Part shown: positions 25,114 to 35,042 of the stretch, piece by piece
Layout: each line of letters begins with the position of its first letter
Position numbering within the stretch: position 1 is the stretch's first letter
NCBI GenBank assembly: GCA_024516155.1
Contig: JAJJXM010000144.1
Span: forward strand, 1 to 35,213
Length of the DNA: 35,213 bases
DNA from: Pyronema omphalodes
Taxonomy: Eukaryota; Ascomycota; Pezizomycetes; Pezizales; Pyronemataceae
Direction of reading: 5' to 3'
Translations under genes and position numbers: made by a program
Notes under the pieces: generated by a model
Seen by the model: only the letters and a program-made list of their open reading frames with translations
What the model was told of the DNA's origin: nothing
The model's database searches: none

Positions 25114-26252
25114 TGTAACGGCGAACAAGGGAGAGATAGCTGACGGAGAACCTGAGGGCTCTTCTCAATTATTCACTCTTGAGTTCAATGGATATGTCCT
25201 TATAATAATTTCAACGTTAGAAACTCTTAAGCTGTGTCTAGCATCAACTTAAAGACTTTCTGTGTTTAGAAGTTAAGGAAATAAACAAAGATTTCAAGGG
25301 ACAAAGAGATCCAAAGACGGGGACGAGAACGGGGACGTAAACAAAGATTTCGACAAAGTATTTGAATTTGTAAATAAACAAATAACTGTGTAAGGAGAAA
25401 AGAAAAACAAAATAAACAAACAAAGAAACAATCCTCTTATATACAATTTTTTCTCCTTACACGCCGAGCCACTATTTGCGGAATTTTCCCGAAAAATAAC
25501 TAAGTAAACAACGCGGTCGCGGTTGCGCGTTCTAGACGCGCTAACGCGTTCGTACCAAATTAGCGTGTTTGCGTGCACAGCCTCGTCGCGCGCTCGTTAG
25601 CGTATCTCGCGTGCGCAATAGCGTAACTCGCGTGCGCGGTAGCGTACTTCGCGTGCGCGCTAGCGTAACCCTAAGCGTAGTCACGCGCGCGCTTCTGTAA
25701 CCCTAATCGTGCGCGTGCGTCCGTAACCCTAACCCTAGCTGTGCGCGTACGGTCACAAACCTAACCCTAGTTTGTGTGCGTGCGGGTGCAACCCCAACCC
25801 TAGTCACGTGAATCCAGATCAGCTGCGATTGGAAAGATGGTGCAATACTGATAAGGTCACATGACTAGATTTTATCTTATCGATAAGATGATCGTGCCCT
25901 AGCCCTAGTCACGTGTGCGCACATTAGTAGACCAGTGCGCGTGCATACTAATCTACTATTGATTAGAACACGTGACCGATCTTATCTAATCGGATAAGAT
26001 GATCGGTAGACCGTAGGTATGGAATCTCCGAAAAGGGATCCGAGCTGACCCCTAACCCTGGGGGTAAGTCACGTGACCTTTTTGACAATTTGGGAATTGA
26101 GCGTAACCCTAACCCAGGCGAGTGACGAGTGATGATCGAAGACCGAAGGATAATAGAAATAAATAAACAAACGAGTGCTGGATAATGAAGCGAATGATAA
26201 TAGGTGAATGAGTGACGAGGAGGGGGAAGGTAATAATTCTCGAGCCGTGACA
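25114..26252 (-). repeat. 3' LTR of element C (family 2)
   Basis: 1139 bp; one base shorter than the partner in the T-rich stretch near 25446-25452. Other differences from 31371-32510 are mostly single transitions (for example in CCCTAA and GATA motifs). Confidence 0.95.
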
Positions 26253-26291
26253 GGATCCCCCTTCTTGGACTGAGCTCCGGCGAAGTAACTT

Positions 26292-29200
26292 CTAAGATAA
26301 GTCGGGGAGGGGTCCCGGTTTATCGGGGTACTTTTTATGAAAGTCGTCAACGGCTTTACTGTCGGAATGGAGTTCGGCGGGTTCCCAATCGGGCATATCG
26401 TAACCAACCCATTTAACCATATACTGAAGTTTCTTCCGGTGAATTCGGGAGTCGAGGATAGCTTCGATGAAGTATTCGTCTTCACCGTCGATTTCCACCG
26501 GGGGTGGTGGGTCTGATTGTTGACCGGGGTAGGGGTCATTCGCAGCGGGTTCCAATAAAGAAACATGTTGAACGTTGTGGCATTTCATTGTCGGAGGTAG
26601 TTCTAATCGATAGGCATAGGGGGATACTTTGGCGATAATCTTGAGGGGTCCGTAACGTTTGTTGTCTAATTTTCGGGAGGGTCGACGGGTTTTCCAATTA
26701 CGGGCATTCATCCATACCAGATCTCCGGGCTGATAATTCGGTGACGGGAGTCGATGTTTATCGGCATTCTCTTGATAACGTAGATTAGCTCTATTGATCT
26801 CAGCTCGTAAATGGTTATGGATTTCGGCGAGGGTTTTCGAAGTTGTGAGGGCCCGTCGATCGTTTACATCGTTCGTAGCTGCTGGAAGTAAATCGAATTG
26901 GCAACGGGGGTCGAATCCTTTATTTGCAAAGAACGGGGAAGTTCCCGTTGTCTCGGATGCTTGGTTATTCGCAGCGAATTCAGCTAATGGTAACCAGTCA
27001 GCCCAATCGTCTTGAAGATAGTTGACGTGGGCTCGGAGATATTGTTCCATAATGGCGTTCATTCGTTCTGTTTGGCCGTCCGTTTGGGGATGGAATGCTG
27101 TAGATAATCGAGGCTCGATTCCCAAACGTCGACAGAGATTCTTCCAAAACAAAGCAGCGAATTGGGGTCCTCGATCAGAGATAATGGTAAGAGGGAGTCC
27201 ATGCAATCGAAAGATGTGGGTAATAAACAAAGACGATAATTCCTTTGCGTCGATGTCTGTTCGACAGGCAATCAGATGTCGTTCTTTGGTTAATCTATCC
27301 ACAACTACCCAAATTGCATCACACCCATTGGACCACGGTAATCCTGTTACGAAGTCCATTGATATGTCCTGCCAGGGTCTTTCTGGAATAGGTAGTGGAC
27401 GTAGGATACCAAACGGGGCATGTCTGGTGGGTTTCGAACGTTGGCAGGTATGACAATTTCGAATATATCTTTCCACGTCTGTCCTCATCTGGGGCCACGT
27501 ATAGGTTCTTGAGAGGTATTCTAATGTTTTAGATCTACCTGGGTGTCCAGCCGTAGGAGAGTCATGGTGTTGTTGCATTAGGTGTAATCGTAGAGGTTCG
27601 TAATTCGGGACCCATAAACATCCCCGGTAGAGTAAACGGTTATTGTTTACTGTACATTCAGCTAATGTAATGTCTTTACAATAACGAGTGTTATTGTTTA
27701 GCATTTCAATAACCTTAGTGGGGAATGAGTCTTTCTCGTAGGCTTCCGTGAAGAGCTGGGATAAGGTGGGGTTTGTTTGTTGTGGGTCCGGTATTACGGT
27801 TTGTTGCGAATTCGTTATTGTTTGTTGATTACTGGGGGTAACAGCCGCAACGTGAAGGATATTCTCTGGCTTAATGATCGTTGTGTGGTTCTCTAGGGAG
27901 CGTTCATCCCCCTCTTTAGGCAGATCTCCGGATCGACGAGTCAGTGCGTCTGGCTTACCGCCTGCGGTACCGGGGCGGTAAACAATCTTAAAATTAAACT
28001 GAGACAAGAACTGGGACCAACGGGCTTGACGGCGGTTCAAGAGCTTTGTCGAAGTGAAATATTCCAGATTCTTATGATCTGACAGTACTCGAATGGGGTT
28101 AATAACAGATTGTAATTCGGGACGCCATTCTTCGAAGGCCCGGACGATAGCCATGAGTTCTTTATCGTATATCTCATAATTACATTCGGCGGGGGAATGT
28201 TTCTTTGAGCAGTAAGCAATAGGATGTAAGATTCCTTCATCATCATATTGAGAAAGAACTCCGGCGGAGACATAATCAGAAGCATCGGTTTCGACAATAA
28301 CATCCCGATCTGGGTCGAAACGAGCCAAAACGGGGGCGGATGTAAATGTTGATTTCAATTCCTCAAAAGCCTGTTGTTGGGATTCCGACCAGACGAAAGG
28401 AACTCCTTTACGTGTGAGTAACGTGAGAGGTTGGACTATTTTTGAATAGTTCTTAACGAAACGTCGATAGAAGTTTGCAAACCCCAAAAACGCTCTAACA
28501 TCTTTGAGGTTCCGGGCAGATTCCCAATCTCGAACTGCAGTAATCTTCTCAGGGTCCATCTTTATACCTTCTGTACTCATGATGAGTCCTAAGTACTTTA
28601 CTTCCTTCTGGTGGAACTCGCATTTCTCTGGTTTGAGATGTAACCCTGCTTTTTCGAATGCTTCGAGGATCAATTTAACATGTTGTTTATGTTCTTCGAG
28701 ATTATCCGAATAGATCAGGGTGTCATCCAAATAGGCAGTACAGAATCGATCAAGGTAAGGTGCCAATACGTCGTTAATGAAGTTCTGAAACGTAGCAGGG
28801 GCATTGGTAAGTCCGAAGGGCATAACCAATGATTCGAATAACCCGTACCGGGTACGAAAAGCGGTTTTCCATTCTTCCCCATTTGCCATACGTATTAAGT
28901 TATACGCTCCCCTAATGTCGAGCTTAGTGAAACACTTAGCTCTTGAAAGGTTCATTAAGGTATCCTGCATCAGGGGAAGAGGGTAGCGATTCTTGATCGT
29001 TCCGGCGTTGATTCCACGATAATCGACCACCAAACGTAATGAACCATCGCCTTTCTTTACGAAAAGAATGGGAGCGGCCGCTGGGGATGAGGAGGCACTG
29101 ATGAAACCTTTGGTGAGGTTCTCATCCAACCAACGTTTCAATTCCTCCAACTCTGGACGTGATAGGGAGTAAAGGGGGCCGAAGGGAGGCTGAAAACCAT

Positions 29201-30149
29201 CGACGAGTGATATCTTGTGCTCCGACGGTCGATGGGGCGGTAACTTATCGGCGTTGTCTTTCTCGAAGATTCCCAAGTACCGGTGGTATTCGGGTGGTAC
29301 AATAGTCTTAAGATCCGGTTCCTCTTTCTCTGGTTGAAGAGCTGTGGTGATTTCATTCAAGGATAAGGAGAATTGTTCGACTTTTCCGTAACGATTGTTG
29401 GCATTGTTTACAATTCGTCGAAACGTCGTAGCTGAAATAGCACAGATCTTATTCTGTTGTTTCGGAGCAATACCCTTAACAGGGGTGGGTGTTAACGTGG
29501 TACGGTGGGGGAGGCAGTTCGGTGATGAGAATTTGATATCGTTATCGACGAAGTTTATTGTAACATCGTGTTTACGAAGCCATGGGATTCCTAAAACGAG
29601 GGGATAATGACCAAGCCGAGTAACGTAGGCAGTTAGTAATTCATGATGGTCTCCTATTGTACATTCGACTTCAACGTATTCGGTGATGTCTCCTGATGAG
29701 ATAGGTCGTCCATCAATTACTTCGACCATTTTGGGGTTTTTTAATTGATAACGGGGGAAGTTGTGTTGGCGTGCGAAGTCTTCGTTCATAAAGGAAATTC
29801 CTGTGCATCCGCAGTCTACGAGAGCATGAGTATCGATCTTGGTATTGTGTTCAGTTAGTGTACATGGCACGACCAAATGATTCCCATCCAATTCGTTTTC
29901 TTGTTTACTTGACAAAGAACTAGCGGATACATAAACGATTTCCTGAGATGAAACGAAAGACGAGGCAGGGGCTGGTCCAACAACAGAGCCAACAGGCTGT
30001 TGATGGACTACTCTTTTCCCTGGTCGACGTCGGGGTTTGTTGGGATATCCCAAACCTCGGCGGCGGCTAGGCGAATCTTGCGGGAGTTGTTTGCTGCCAA
30101 CGTAGAACATTCGTCCTTGAAATGATCGGCGGATCCACAATAAAGACAA
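26292..30149 (-). CDS. pol: Pol polyprotein, family 2 (PR-RT-RNase H-IN-chromodomain), element C
   Basis: The 1285-codon frame is nearly identical to that of element B. VDCGCTG (protease), YLDD (RT), ETDASDY and DKEL (RNase H), the integrase zinc residues, the D-D-x35-E triad and the chromodomain (EDEYFIEAILDS ... KWVGYDMPDWEP) are all present, without stops. Scattered substitutions against B include Trp to Cys after RAK (RAKCFTKLD) in RT and Phe to Cys in YCSKK in RNase H, near but not in catalytic positions. Entry should again be by -1 frameshifting, at 30014-30020. It could supply enzymes if expressed, although LTR divergence shows it is not a fresh insertion. Confidence 0.95.
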   Translation of the reverse strand: MSLLWIRRSFQGRMFYVGSKQLPQDSPSRRRGLGYPNKPRRRPGKRVVHQQPVGSVVGPAPASSFVSSQEIVYVSASSLSSKQENELDGNHLVVPCTLTEHNTKIDTHALVDCGCTGISFMNEDFARQHNFPRYQLKNPKMVEVIDGRPISSGDITEYVEVECTIGDHHELLTAYVTRLGHYPLVLGIPWLRKHDVTINFVDNDIKFSSPNCLPHRTTLTPTPVKGIAPKQQNKICAISATTFRRIVNNANNRYGKVEQFSLSLNEITTALQPEKEEPDLKTIVPPEYHRYLGIFEKDNADKLPPHRPSEHKISLVDGFQPPFGPLYSLSRPELEELKRWLDENLTKGFISASSSPAAAPILFVKKGDGSLRLVVDYRGINAGTIKNRYPLPLMQDTLMNLSRAKCFTKLDIRGAYNLIRMANGEEWKTAFRTRYGLFESLVMPFGLTNAPATFQNFINDVLAPYLDRFCTAYLDDTLIYSDNLEEHKQHVKLILEAFEKAGLHLKPEKCEFHQKEVKYLGLIMSTEGIKMDPEKITAVRDWESARNLKDVRAFLGFANFYRRFVKNYSKIVQPLTLLTRKGVPFVWSESQQQAFEELKSTFTSAPVLARFDPDRDVIVETDASDYVSAGVLSQYDDEGILHPIAYCSKKHSPAECNYEIYDKELMAIVRAFEEWRPELQSVINPIRVLSDHKNLEYFTSTKLLNRRQARWSQFLSQFNFKIVYRPGTAGGKPDALTRRSGDLPKEGDERSLENHTTIIKPENILHVAAVTPSNQQTITNSQQTVIPDPQQTNPTLSQLFTEAYEKDSFPTKVIEMLNNNTRYCKDITLAECTVNNNRLLYRGCLWVPNYEPLRLHLMQQHHDSPTAGHPGRSKTLEYLSRTYTWPQMRTDVERYIRNCHTCQRSKPTRHAPFGILRPLPIPERPWQDISMDFVTGLPWSNGCDAIWVVVDRLTKERHLIACRTDIDAKELSSLFITHIFRLHGLPLTIISDRGPQFAALFWKNLCRRLGIEPRLSTAFHPQTDGQTERMNAIMEQYLRAHVNYLQDDWADWLPLAEFAANNQASETTGTSPFFANKGFDPRCQFDLLPAATNDVNDRRALTTSKTLAEIHNHLRAEINRANLRYQENADKHRLPSPNYQPGDLVWMNARNWKTRRPSRKLDNKRYGPLKIIAKVSPYAYRLELPPTMKCHNVQHVSLLEPAANDPYPGQQSDPPPPVEIDGEDEYFIEAILDSRIHRKKLQYMVKWVGYDMPDWEPAELHSDSKAVDDFHKKYPDKPGPLPDLS
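29975..30020 (-). promoter_or_regulatory. Probable -1 ribosomal frameshift signal, element C gag-pol
   Basis: Heptamer G GGA AAA (plus 30014-30020), 5-nt spacer and the same 12-position hairpin as in B (plus 29975-30008) are preserved without change, although neighbouring positions differ between B and C. Confidence 0.83.
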
Positions 30150-31126
30150 AGTCCCTTAGCCATTCGTTCATCACGACGGCGTTGGTTCTGAGCCTTTTGG
30201 GAAGCTGATAGGTCCATGGGGGCCGATCCGTAATTACCACTATTGGTATTCGTTGGGTGGGACGCCGGGCGAGACGGCGTGGAGCTGGAACGACTGGGGA
30301 CCGAAGAAACGTGCCGCTTTGTGGTGTTTGAATGAGCTCGAATTCTGTAATCTAGCTTCATACAAAGATCCACAAATTTGGTGAAGTTCTGAGGTTCTTC
30401 GGCTTGGTAAACAAGACTGGTCTGAAGGTCTCGAGAGAGTCCACGCTTCAGAGCAGCCTTCTTTGCGTTTTCGTCGTAGTTCAAGATAGCCATTAATCGT
30501 TGGAATTCTGCGTAGTATTGGCTAAACTCACGGTTGCCCTGTTGAAGTTTATCCAATTCCGCAGATGCAGTACCAACTTGATCAGGATCTCCGAAGGCAG
30601 CTTCCAGAATTGTAATGAGAGCCTCAACGTCCTTAAGCTTAATCTTATCTGTAAGGACGTAGGGTTGAATTTGATTCTGAGCGTTGTCTTTGAGATATCC
30701 ATAAGTATAACGTAGCTTATGTTGATCATCGGTAAAACGGGAGGAGTCCCCGGCGAGCTTGGATCTGACCTTCGAGATGAAGTTCAAGAGTTCCTTGCGT
30801 TCACCAGAGAACTCAGGTGGGTGAGGTAATTCGATGGGACGGGTATTCGGAAGGGGACCGTTCTTCGTAAGGGCTTGTAGGAGTCGAACGGAGGCGTTGG
30901 CGCTTTCGAGATCCCTTTCCAAATCGGTAATTCGTTGAGCGTAGAGGGAGTTGTCCTTTCGAGCTTCTGTGAGTTCGGCTAGGAGGTCGTCCCTAAGTTG
31001 ACAGTCTCGTTCGTATTCTTTTACGGCGTTGCGGACCAATTTGATCTTCGTGGGGTCCTGTTCGACCTCCAACCTTTCGGCTTCATTGAGGTACAGGGCC
31101 ACGACGACCTTGTTGTTTTGGTCCAT
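30008..31126 (-). CDS. gag: Gag, family 2, element C (372 aa)
   Basis: Gag is chosen to start at ATG 31126 (MDQNNKVVV). The frame stays open 35 codons upstream, but only from a TTG and only because of one extra base compared with B, so the longer form is unlikely. The product matches Gag of B: charged coiled-coil-like N-terminus, capsid-like middle, Ser/Pro linker, and CCHC knuckle CLYCGSADHFKDEC. It lacks one Pro (KIKLKD against KIKPLKD) through a 3-bp deletion. It ends in TAG at 30008-30010 within the frameshift signal. Confidence 0.94.
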   Translation of the reverse strand: MDQNNKVVVALYLNEAERLEVEQDPTKIKLVRNAVKEYERDCQLRDDLLAELTEARKDNSLYAQRITDLERDLESANASVRLLQALTKNGPLPNTRPIELPHPPEFSGERKELLNFISKVRSKLAGDSSRFTDDQHKLRYTYGYLKDNAQNQIQPYVLTDKIKLKDVEALITILEAAFGDPDQVGTASAELDKLQQGNREFSQYYAEFQRLMAILNYDENAKKAALKRGLSRDLQTSLVYQAEEPQNFTKFVDLCMKLDYRIRAHSNTTKRHVSSVPSRSSSTPSRPASHPTNTNSGNYGSAPMDLSASQKAQNQRRRDERMAKGLCLYCGSADHFKDECSTLAANNSRKIRLAAAEVWDIPTNPDVDQGKE

Positions 31127-31356
31127 TTCGAGGGATTTAACGGAGGTGCCAGATGTTGGTTTCGTCGTTATATTGAATTCGAGTTGCTGCGTATTCGTTT
31201 CCGAGTTGTCGAGCAATTTCGATTTCGTCAAGGACGACGGGGTTTTCGAGGGAACGGAAGATCGGTAATAGATTGATGAATTCGTAGAACCAGAGGTTGT
31301 GAAGCATGTAAAGCTTGTTGTAATCGAGAGTTGACGGTAGAGCCGGCAGGTCTCGA

Positions 31357-31368
31357 TTACACAGTTAT
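31357..31368 (-). promoter_or_regulatory. Self-complementary primer-binding site, element C
   Basis: The minus strand reads ATAACTGTGTAA two nucleotides from the LTR edge (31371) and is the exact complement of the LTR segment at plus 31639-31650. It is identical to element B although the neighbouring base at 31354 differs (TCTCGATT against TCTTGATT). Confidence 0.7.
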
Positions 31369-31370
31369 GT

Positions 31371-32510
31371 TGTAACGGCGAACAAGGGAGAGATAGCTGA
31401 CGGAGAACCTGAGGGCTCTTCTCAATTATTCACTCTTGAGTTCAATGGATATGTCCTTATAATAACTTCAACGTTAGAAACTCTTAAGCTGTGTCTAGCA
31501 TCAACTTAAAGACTTTCTGTGTTTAGAAGTTAAGGAAATAAACAAAGATTTCAAGGGACAAAGAGATCCAAAGACGGGGACGAGAACGGGGACGTAAACA
31601 AAGATTTCGACAAAGTATTTGAATTTGTAAATAAACAAATAACTGTGTAAGGAGAAAAGAAAAACAAAATAAACAAACAAGGAAACAATCCTCTTATATA
31701 CAATTTTTCTCTCCTTACACGCCGAGCCACTATTTGCAGAATTTTCCCGAAAAATAACTAAGTAAACAACGCGGTCGCGGTTGCGCGTTCTAGACGCGCT
31801 AACGCGTTCGTACCAAATTAGCGTGTTTGCGTGCACAGCCTCGTCGCGCGCTCGTTAGCGTATCTCGCGTGCGCGATAGCGTAACTCGCGTGCGCGGTAG
31901 CGTACTTCGCGTGCGCGCTAGCTTAACCCTAAGCGTAGTCACGCGCGCGCTTCTGTAACCCTAATCGTGCGCGTGCGTCCGTAACCCTAACCCTAGCTGT
32001 GCGCGTACGGTCACAAACCTAACCCTAGTTTGTGTGCGTGCGGGTGCAACCCTAACCCTAGTCACGTGAATCCAGATCAGCTGCGATTGGAAAGATGGTG
32101 CAATACTCATAAGGTCACATGACTAGATCTTATCTTATCGATAAGATGATCGTGCCCTAGCCTAAGTCACATGTGCGCACATTAGTAGACCAGTGCGCGT
32201 GCATACTGATCTACTATTGATTAGAACACGTGACCGATCTTATCTAATCGGATAAGATGATCGGTAGACCGTAGGTATGGAATTTCCGAAAAGGGATCCG
32301 AGCTGACCCCTAACCCTGGGGGTAAGTCACGTGACCTTTTTGACAATTTGGAAATTGAGCGTAACCCTAACCCAGGCGAGTGACGAGTGATGATCGAAGA
32401 CCGAAGGATAATAGAAATAAATAAACAAACGAGTGCTGGATAATGAAGTGAATGATAATAGGTGAATGAGTGACGAGGAGGGGGAAGGTAATAATTCTCG
32501 AGCCGTGACA
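31371..32510 (-). repeat. 5' LTR of element C (family 2)
   Basis: 1140 bp with ends TGTAACGG and CCGTGACA. TATATAAGAGG lies at plus 31690-31700 and the presumed start segment at 31639-31650. It contains the 21-bp repeats, the CCCTAA motifs, three of the four CACGTG boxes (the one near 32167 has become CACATG) and the GATA palindromes. Confidence 0.95.
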
Positions 32511-32824
32511 GAGAACGGAAGCCGGAACATGTCGCGATGGTGGTTGACGTCCCAGCCAGAGTGCTGGCCGCTTTCTGTACATGAGGCTTGCCCCCCTGTC
32601 GTTGTAGTTCCCCATCGAACGTCTTGTGCTTGTTCCTGTCTATCTTATAGGAATCTAGTCTTTTCTCTCTTCAGACCTACGTCAATCCTGTCCTTGTCCT
32701 TGTCCTTGTTGCATGTGCCGACCATTCGTTGTGCACTTCGGTTCGTGTTCCTCCCCTTGCCAAGTGCTGACCCCCCTGCCCTGTTCAAGCATGTCCCTCG
32801 AACTTCCATTCGTGCACCTTGACA
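32511..32824 (+). repeat. 3' LTR of element D, second part
   Basis: After the GAGAA duplication the D LTR continues (GGAACATGTCGCGATGG ... CACCTTGACA) and ends at 32824. It matches the 5' LTR remnant 12223-12545, with the presumed start segment ATCGAACGT kept at about 32617. The next base begins the family-3 Gag remnant. Confidence 0.88.
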
Positions 32825-34968
32825 ACAGTCGCGCACGTGACGAGGCTGTGCATGCCACCAACGCTAAATTGACTGAACGCATCTCCAGCAGGATGCCTTA
32901 TTTGCCTTGTACCAGTCAATTTGAGAGTGGGGTACACCGACTGATGCATCCCGGGTGCTCTGAAACTTCTCTCCCTTTGGCTTGTTAGAGGTTGAAGGTG
33001 TATTCCTATGGGTTTCCTTCGATTTCTGGTGGCGTCATTTTTCTTTCTCGTCTTTCTTCGCTGTCTTATCTTGTTCCGGCTGGAAATCGATTTGCTGTAG
33101 GAGTCGATTCACCTTCCGATTCTTCTGTGTTTCTCGGTTGGTGGCCTTTTTCACAACGGCGGCCTTGAAGAGTCCGAATGATGGGTCGTATGGATGTTCG
33201 GTCAGATCTGATGCGGCTCCGAAGACCTCGTCATCGAAGGACTGAGCGTACATCTCCCGGAGGACTTCTCCCTGAAGTTGAGCCTTCTTGTGGTGGATCG
33301 ACATCCGCATTCCCCACTGCTCGGCAGGAAGCCCAGTCTTGTGCCAGCCCGGGAGGTGCTTCCAACGAACTTTGTTCATTTTAGCGGTGTAGTTTCTTCG
33401 CTCGTGTGGGTCCCGGAAATACTGAGTCATTGCTGCCGCGTATGCTTGCCAGTTGTCTTGTTGCTTAGACAACTCCCACGTGTCGACACGACTCTGGTGC
33501 CATTGGTGGGCGTCACCCTTGAGGAAGGATCCAAGCCAATGGATACTTTGAGAGTCAGTCTGAGAGTCGACAGCTCGGACTGTCATAAAGTCCTTCACAG
33601 CCTTGAACCGAGTCATGGATTCATCCTTCTCTCCAGAGAATGGTTCTGGCTCCTTCATCTTAGGAGCCTTGCTAACGACCACAGGCGCTCGGTTTCTAGA
33701 TGCCCTGTTTTTTCTATCCTTTTTCCGCAGCTCCCGAATGTATCGCCCAATTACCTTAGGAACCTGCTCAGCATACCTGGGCGCAGAGTCTGAATCAGAA
33801 TCTGAGGACCCAGAGCTATTGCTGTCAGGGTGAGGAGGGGGTGGGGGTATACATGCGTCTGGTGTACTACTTCTACGTCTAGAACCTATTCGGCAGGCTT
33901 GGATGGTTCCCCGTCCATTCCGGTCATTTGGTCTGGGAGGAATCAGCGGTGGGAAGTTATGAGGGAAGTTATCATCGCCCGGGTTGTCGGGTTCGGAATT
34001 GGTCATGTCGTGGTCACTCTCCGGTGAAGGGGCCCAACCATCTCTCCAGCCTCCTTGGATGACTTCACTGATTAGTGACGCCACATCTCCTTGCCTACCC
34101 GGGTCCGCCACCCTGTTGACCTGCTCCTGTGTATCCAACACAATCGCCTTCACTTGTTGTCGAAGGCAGCCTGGAATTCTTCACTGCCGTGCTGACTTGC
34201 CATGTCAGCCTCGTCTTGTTGTTTTTTCCGGCGATCATGATCAGCCTATTGTTGTTTCTGGAGTTGTGAAAGGCGGTCAATTTCCTTTCGGACTCTCTTT
34301 TTGTCAGCGGCCAAGTCCGCCTCCAACGCAGCTTCCTTATCCTTCAACTCCTGCTTGTCTTTGGCCATCCGGGCCTCCAAGTCCTTCTCTTTTTGTCGTA
34401 ATTCTACTGCCCATCGTTCGCAGCTGACGTTCCGTTTCTCCTGTTTTGTAGCTTCCGCTTCATAGTCAGCTATGATAATTTGTTGGTTATTTTCTGACTT
34501 TCTGGTATAAGCCTCCAGTGTCACTTGTCGATGGACCTCGTCATTGGCCTGAGCCATTTGTAGGTCCTCCATTTGTTCATGAAGCTAAGTATATGCTCTG
34601 CTGACCCACATAAATTGCGGTTGGTGAGGTTGAACTGGGCATTTCACCGCGTTACCAATCTGTTGTTGTGTTTGTTGAAGGGCTTGGTCCGAGTTGACTT
34701 GGATGTTTTTGTATGCCGTTTGCATACTCATGAACATCTTGATTGCATCGCCCTTATCGTTCTGGATTTGGCTGCGTAAATTTCTAATGTCTACAGCGGT
34801 ACGAGCCAGTTGCCTCATCAGGTCCTCAGCCCATGCTGGGATGCTCGGGATACTGATGGAATCTGGTAACCCACTCATTCCTACCTCATTACTGACGTTG
34901 CCGGGGTCAGCACCGAGGGCAGTCCATGAGGGGAGGGGCTGAAATTCGTATTCCTTCAGTTCAGCCAT
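32825..34968 (-). pseudogene. gag: Family-3 Gag pseudogene adjacent to the telomere
   Basis: Starting at ATG 34968 (MAELKEYEFQPLPSW), one frame runs with TAG at 34585-34587 and at 34246-34248, a one-base frameshift near 34154, TGA at 33035-33037 and TAG at 32864-32866; the intervening codons stay protein-like. It encodes a Gln-rich N-terminus, a Lys/Glu-rich coiled coil (about 34250-34450), a low-complexity Ser/Asp/Pro linker, and a capsid-like region (EPEPFSGEKDESMTRF ... WLGSFLKGDAHQWHQS ... YFRDPHERRNYTAKMNKV). After the TGA the same frame gives KASCWRC...H...RDC, resembling a degenerate zinc knuckle, and stops exactly at the D LTR. No Pol follows in the window. It could instead be a domesticated gag-like gene, but the stops argue for decay. 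Confidence 0.68.
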
Positions 34969-35042
34969 GTCGTAATATGGTGGCTGATGAGTACTTCTCG
35001 ATTCACTCAGTGAGGTGTACGAGTAAACTTATAGTCTAAACC
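34969..35042. other. Subtelomeric junction
   Basis: 74 bp between the family-3 Gag start and the telomere repeats. It holds no LTR, no obvious promoter and no subtelomeric repeat that I can recognise. The expected 5' LTR of the family-3 element is missing, so the break that was capped by telomere probably removed it. Confidence 0.6.

Larger units (their letters stand above)
25114..32510 (-). mobile_element. Element C: complete family-2 Ty3/gypsy chromovirus
   Basis: The element has LTRs 25114-26252 (1139 bp) and 31371-32510 (1140 bp), flanked by a perfect 5-bp target duplication GAGAA (25109-25113, 32511-32515) in D's 3' LTR. On the minus strand it holds primer site, Gag, -1 signal and Pol, both open and with catalytic residues intact. 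The two LTRs differ at more than a dozen positions, so it is older than B. Internally B and C are nearly identical. Confidence 0.96.
12223..32824 (+). mobile_element. Element D: decayed plus-strand family-1 element, host of nested insertions
   Basis: Fragments of one plus-strand family-1 element can be joined in order: LTR remnant 12223-12545, primer site, ORF1 and Gag to 13445, protease-RT-RNase H-integrase 20846-24087, integrase tail and chromodomain 24618-24901, and 3' LTR 24913-25113 plus 32511-32824. The gaps are filled by element B, a family-1 solo LTR and element C. D is clearly more diverged than A and 2 and has many stops and frameshifts. About 0.9 kb from mid-Gag to protease is missing. 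The right flank begins ACAGT at 32825, inside a family-3 Gag pseudogene. Confidence 0.9.

Noticed and set aside
33178..33793. Plus-strand frames across the family-3 Gag
   Set aside because: They are antisense shadows; the minus strand carries the capsid-like and coiled-coil composition over more than 2 kb.
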